In this document: piece by piece, positions 22,941 to 26,012 of the stretch
Numbering within the stretch: position 1 is the stretch's first letter
Layout: each line of letters begins with the position of its first letter
NCBI GenBank assembly: GCA_900545915.1
Contig: URAV01000043.1
Coordinates: 1-26,012, forward strand
Length of the DNA stretch: 26,012 bases
Reading direction: 5' to 3'
Source: an uncultured Porphyromonadaceae bacterium
GTDB lineage: Bacteria; Bacteroidota; Bacteroidia; Bacteroidales; Coprobacteraceae
The notes under the pieces: model-generated
What the model saw: only the letters and a program-made list of their open reading frames with translations
Told to the model about the DNA's origin: nothing
Database searches by the model: none
Program-made: the position numbers and the translations under genes

Positions 22941-23117
22941 TTATTTAGAACCTTTTTCTCCAAATGTATCTTTGCAACAATCACTCTTCTTTCCACAACC
23001 TGAACAACTACAACAAGATGCAGATTTTTTATCTTTACGAACAAATCGAATAATAGCTCTCAATAAATATAAAGCTACTAATATGCCGATAATCCCGACA
23101 ATTATATTCTGATTCAT
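22941..23117 (-). CDS. FeoB-associated small cysteine-rich membrane protein
   Basis: A 58-residue protein starting MNQNIIVGIIGILVALYLL, which is one membrane helix (about 4-20). It continues with a basic segment (RFVRKDKKS) and a cysteine cluster CCSCSGCGKKSDCC (35-48). Seven cysteines in 14 residues, directly downstream of feoB, are the mark of the FeoB-associated Cys-rich membrane protein family (FeoC-like in position). The cysteines may bind iron or an iron-sulfur cluster and regulate FeoB, but this is not established. It starts 14 bp after the feoB stop codon, so it is co-transcribed. No terminator is evident before the tRNA-Cys promoter. Confidence 0.88.
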   Translation of the reverse strand: MNQNIIVGIIGILVALYLLRAIIRFVRKDKKSASCCSCSGCGKKSDCCKDTFGEKGSK

Positions 23118-23131
23118 ATATACCCTTTCTT

Positions 23132-25519
23132 TTATATAAACAATTTCCCGATATTATAGATCAAAAAAGAGACAATCCAAGCAACTCCGGTATTATAAAT
23201 AATTGTGAATAATCCCCATTTCCAACTTCCGGCCTCATTAGCCACCGCAACAATCGTTGCGATACAAGGAATATACAACAAAACGAACGCCATAAAGCTA
23301 ATTGCAATCAATGGTGTAAAGTCCGGATGTCCTGTTTGTGGGTTAGGTGCAGTAAGTTTCGCCGAAAGTGTCGCATCATCATCCGAAGCACCCTCTGAAT
23401 ACAAGACTCCTATAGTACTCACAACCAATTCTTTTGCTGCCGTACCGGAAATAAGAGCGATACTAACTTTCCAATTAAATCCGAGTGGTTCTAATACCGG
23501 CTCAATAAATTGCCCTATTCTCCCGATATATGAATTTTGCTGCTGAACAAAACTTTCTTCTACAGTAGTTTCAGATACAGTATCTGAAATAGAAGTTCTC
23601 GGGTAATAACTTAAAAACCAAATGATAATAGATGCAACCAGTATTAATCCTCCCATTTTCCTCAAATACTGTTCGGCTTTTCCCCACATGTGACGTAATG
23701 TGGCTTTTGCCGTAGGAATCCGATAGGGCGGCAACTCCATAACAAAAGGCGTTTCATCCTTTTTGAACAAGAATCTTCGCAATAAACGTGCTGTAATGAT
23801 AGCAACAATGATACCTAACAAATAGAGCCCTATGAAAACCAAACTTGCATGATCAGGGAAAAATGTTCCGATTAACAAAACATATATAGGTAAACGAGCA
23901 CTACAAGACATAAAAGGATTTATCAGAATCGTAATAAGCCGACTACTGCGACTCTCAATCGTACGAGATGCCATAATTGCGGGAACATTGCATCCGAAAC
24001 CCATAACTAACGGAATAAAAGATTTACCGTGCAACCCGATTCTATGCATAATCTTATCCATGATAAAAGCTGCCCGAGCCATATATCCCGAATCTTCCAT
24101 AAAAGAAATAAAAAGATATAATATCAGTATATTCGGAAGAAAAACGATAACGCCTCCTACTCCGCCAATAACACCGTCCACAATCAGGTCTTTCAAAGGA
24201 CCGTCACTCATATATCTTTCTACCAAAGATCCGATCCATGCAACTCCGGATTCGATCCATTCCATCGGATACGCCCCTAATTTGAAAGTCGCTTCAAACA
24301 TAACCCACATCAATAGAATAAAAATCGGAAAACCGAAAAGCTTATTCGTTACTAAAGAATCTATTATATGAGTAGTACGAGCTTTTTCCCTATCTCCGGG
24401 TACTAAGGTTTCTTTCAAAGCACCCGAAATAAATCCGTATTTCTCATTAGAAACAGCAGTTTCCACATCTTCTCCCAAAGTCTTGGAAATACGCTGCACC
24501 TCTCTATTACGCAATGTAATCAAATCGTCATAATCTACCTTATCTTTTAATATAGATTCGACTTCTTTATCTCCTTCAAGAAGTTTTATCGCCAGATAAC
24601 GAGGCGAGAAATGTTGTTTTATTTGAGGATCGGTTTTTAGCTTATCTTTCAATACATTAATCCCCGACTCAATTACATTCCCATGATTGATATGTATATG
24701 CCGTACGGTCGGATCTTGATTTTCATATACCCGAATAATCGTATCGAACAAATTATCAATTCCCTTACCCGAACGTGAAACTGTCGGAATAATCGGTACA
24801 CCGATCATTTCTCCTAATGTCTTATAATCCAATACTGCTCCGCTCTGCTCCAGTTCATCATACATATTCAAAGCGATAACCATACTGAGATCCATATCGA
24901 TAAGCTCGGTAGTAAGATATAGATTCCTCTCCAAATTAGAAGCGACGACGACATTTACGATAACATCAGGAGTCTGTTCAAATATATGGCGACGCACATA
25001 TAATTCTTCAGGAGAATATGCAGACAATGAATATGTCCCCGGCAAATCATAAATATTGAAATGATACCCTTTATAATTGAAATATCCTTTTTTCGCATCG
25101 ACCGTCACTCCACTATAATTTCCTACATGCTCGTGAGAACCGGATGCCACATTGAACAAAGAGGTTTTTCCACAATTAGGATTCCCTACAAGCGCTATAT
25201 TAATCGTTTTTCCCGAACGAACCGCTGCATTTTCAACAACATCATCATTTTGAAGTACATTAGGATCTTCATTAGAGACCATATCTACAGCTTCACCTTC
25301 TGTAAGGACTTCTATCATAGAAGCCTCACTTCTTCTTAAAGAGACTTCATAATCTAAAATCTTATACTTAATAGGGTCTTTTAACGGAGCATTTAATAAA
25401 ACAGAAACTTTTTTCCCTCTAACAAATCCCATCTCTGTAATACGTTTACGGAAAGCCCCATGTCCCAAGACTTTAACAATTACAGCTTCATCACCAGTTT
25501 GCAGATCGGATAAACGCAT
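23132..25519 (-). CDS. feoB: Ferrous iron transporter FeoB with fused N-terminal FeoA domain
   Basis: A 795-residue fusion. Residues 1-72 are a FeoA/SH3-like domain (MRLSDLQTGDEAVIVKVLG, GFVRGKKVSVL). After an acidic linker comes the cytoplasmic G domain: G1 GNPNCGKTS (112-120), G2 in SGVTVD (136-141), G3 DLPG (158-161), G4 NMYD (218-221) and a G5-like SRSGKG near 248. The helical regulatory region follows, then the membrane part with two Gate repeats, GFGCNVPAIMASRTIESR (507-524) with MSCSARLP (537-544), and SGTAAKELVVSTIGVLY (691-707). It imports Fe2+ across the inner membrane, gated by GTP hydrolysis. The FeoA-FeoB fusion is the usual Bacteroidetes arrangement. A small cysteine-rich gene follows after 14 bp. 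A MITE occupies the upstream region from 25549, so the promoter may lie beyond it (a near-match at 25724) or inside it. Confidence 0.97.
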   Translation of the reverse strand: MRLSDLQTGDEAVIVKVLGHGAFRKRITEMGFVRGKKVSVLLNAPLKDPIKYKILDYEVSLRRSEASMIEVLTEGEAVDMVSNEDPNVLQNDDVVENAAVRSGKTINIALVGNPNCGKTSLFNVASGSHEHVGNYSGVTVDAKKGYFNYKGYHFNIYDLPGTYSLSAYSPEELYVRRHIFEQTPDVIVNVVVASNLERNLYLTTELIDMDLSMVIALNMYDELEQSGAVLDYKTLGEMIGVPIIPTVSRSGKGIDNLFDTIIRVYENQDPTVRHIHINHGNVIESGINVLKDKLKTDPQIKQHFSPRYLAIKLLEGDKEVESILKDKVDYDDLITLRNREVQRISKTLGEDVETAVSNEKYGFISGALKETLVPGDREKARTTHIIDSLVTNKLFGFPIFILLMWVMFEATFKLGAYPMEWIESGVAWIGSLVERYMSDGPLKDLIVDGVIGGVGGVIVFLPNILILYLFISFMEDSGYMARAAFIMDKIMHRIGLHGKSFIPLVMGFGCNVPAIMASRTIESRSSRLITILINPFMSCSARLPIYVLLIGTFFPDHASLVFIGLYLLGIIVAIITARLLRRFLFKKDETPFVMELPPYRIPTAKATLRHMWGKAEQYLRKMGGLILVASIIIWFLSYYPRTSISDTVSETTVEESFVQQQNSYIGRIGQFIEPVLEPLGFNWKVSIALISGTAAKELVVSTIGVLYSEGASDDDATLSAKLTAPNPQTGHPDFTPLIAISFMAFVLLYIPCIATIVAVANEAGSWKWGLFTIIYNTGVAWIVSFLIYNIGKLFI

Positions 25520-25548
25520 ACTACTCTTATTCTTTTATGTTATACCTA

Positions 25549-25712
25549 AAAGCCCATCCAAATTCTATGAAAATACTTATTAAATATTCCCTTCCTGCTG
25601 TAACAAAACGATTTTCGAATATTACAGGTCATCAAACAATATCTCTTTCAAAAGACCTCAAATAGCAAGAACGGCATTTTACTACAACCCGAGTAAAATT
25701 CAGACAGGCTCT
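25549..25712. mobile_element. Diverged full-length MITE copy upstream of feoB
   Basis: The left end AAAGCCCATCCAAATTCT (25549-25566) and right end AAAATTCAGACAGGCTCT (25695-25712) match the family ends and are inverted to each other, for a 164-bp element. The right end is preceded by CCCGAG as in the other copies, but the core is different. It begins 30 bases upstream of the feoB ATG. No clear target-site duplication is visible. Confidence 0.6.
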
Positions 25713-25723
25713 AATTCGCGCTG

Positions 25724-25731
25724 CAAAGATC
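25724..25731 (-). promoter_or_regulatory. Possible feoAB promoter beyond the MITE
   Basis: GATCTTTG on the minus strand differs at one base from TAnnTTTG and lies 12 bases upstream of the MITE, 205 bases from the feoB ATG. Within the MITE I found no exact -7 motif on this strand. If used, the MITE would be transcribed in the feoB leader. The flanking 25732-25850 is AT-rich with no recognisable gene. Confidence 0.25.
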
Positions 25732-25850
25732 ATTATTTATTCTGATTCTACATAACATATCTCTTTTTTTATTTATACATAATATAAATAATAACATTTT
25801 TTATCAAACCTATATTCTTAAAATATCTAACTTTTATCTTTCTCTATTTA

Positions 25851-26012
25851 AGAGCCTATCTATATTTTCCAATAAAAAAATACTATCAGGTCATCTTTGG
25901 ATTTTCTTCCGGTCTGTTTTCCCGTTTTCCCTCGTCAGATAGCCTGCTATCCTCCTCCTAAAAACAGAAAAATATCCTCGAAAGAAACTCTCAAAACTGA
26001 CCCGAGCAAAAT
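25851..26012. mobile_element. MITE-like repeat copy A2 (right end outside window)
   Basis: It starts with AGAGCCTATCTATATTTT (25851-25868), and from 25884 it matches bases 1-129 with 9 mismatches and no gaps. About 13 bases of the right end fall outside the window, giving an estimated 175 bp. It has the same orientation as the copy at the left edge. It has no coding capacity. Confidence 0.75.

Overview
This AT-rich window (roughly 38% G+C by eye) comes from the chromosome of a Bacteroidales bacterium. The evidence is a complete Bacteroides-type aerotolerance (Bat) operon, promoters of the Bacteroidetes TAnnTTTG -7 class, a fused FeoA-FeoB, HU-like proteins of the Bacteroidetes type, and one secreted protein ending in a type IX secretion (T9SS) sorting domain. 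The T9SS tail and low G+C suggest a Barnesiellaceae/Dysgonomonadaceae/Coprobacter-like lineage more than Bacteroides itself; that placement is inference. Most genes are on the minus strand.

Layout. 1-184: end of a small repeat element. 185-946: TauE/SafE permease. 1075-3084: DUF4465 surface protein with a T9SS tail, preceded by its own promoter and a cobalamin riboswitch (3211-3390). 3586-4740: FHS-type sugar permease. 4823-5066: two degenerate repeat elements, apparently nested. 5136-6561: HTH protein plus tandem universal stress protein. 6729-7421: PAP2 phosphatase. 7509-16730: Bat operon, transcribed moxR, DUF58, BatD-like/DUF4381-like membrane protein, batA, batB, batC, a short batD paralogue, batD, batE, bounded by a promoter upstream of moxR and a hairpin terminator after batE. 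16911-18433: an HU protein and an HU-domain protein with a membrane segment and a LysM-like tail. 18617-20689 (plus strand): polyphosphate kinase. 20676-21146: SecB-like protein convergent with ppk. 21279-22463 (plus): membrane-anchored transglutaminase-like protein. 22464-22794: gene remnant, repeat fragment and terminator. 22795-22865: tRNA-Cys. 22941-25519: feoAB fusion and a small cysteine-rich membrane protein. 25549-26012: two more repeat elements.

The genes are mostly housekeeping: envelope integrity and stress (Bat, USP, PAP2), phosphate storage, ferrous iron uptake and cobalamin-responsive surface capture. In the Bat operon, MoxR AAA+ ATPase and the VWA proteins BatA/BatB probably form a membrane chaperone-like complex with the TPR proteins BatC/BatE and the Ig-like BatD proteins.

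The least explained content is a family of small non-coding elements with near-identical inverted ends (AGAGCCTATCTAAATTTT and its complement). At least six copies or fragments are visible, including a 93%-identical direct pair about 25.9 kb apart. They look like MITEs; no transposase is present here. The other notable item is an HU-domain protein that appears to be anchored in the membrane and to carry a LysM-like outer domain. I did not find a clearly new defence or biosynthetic system.
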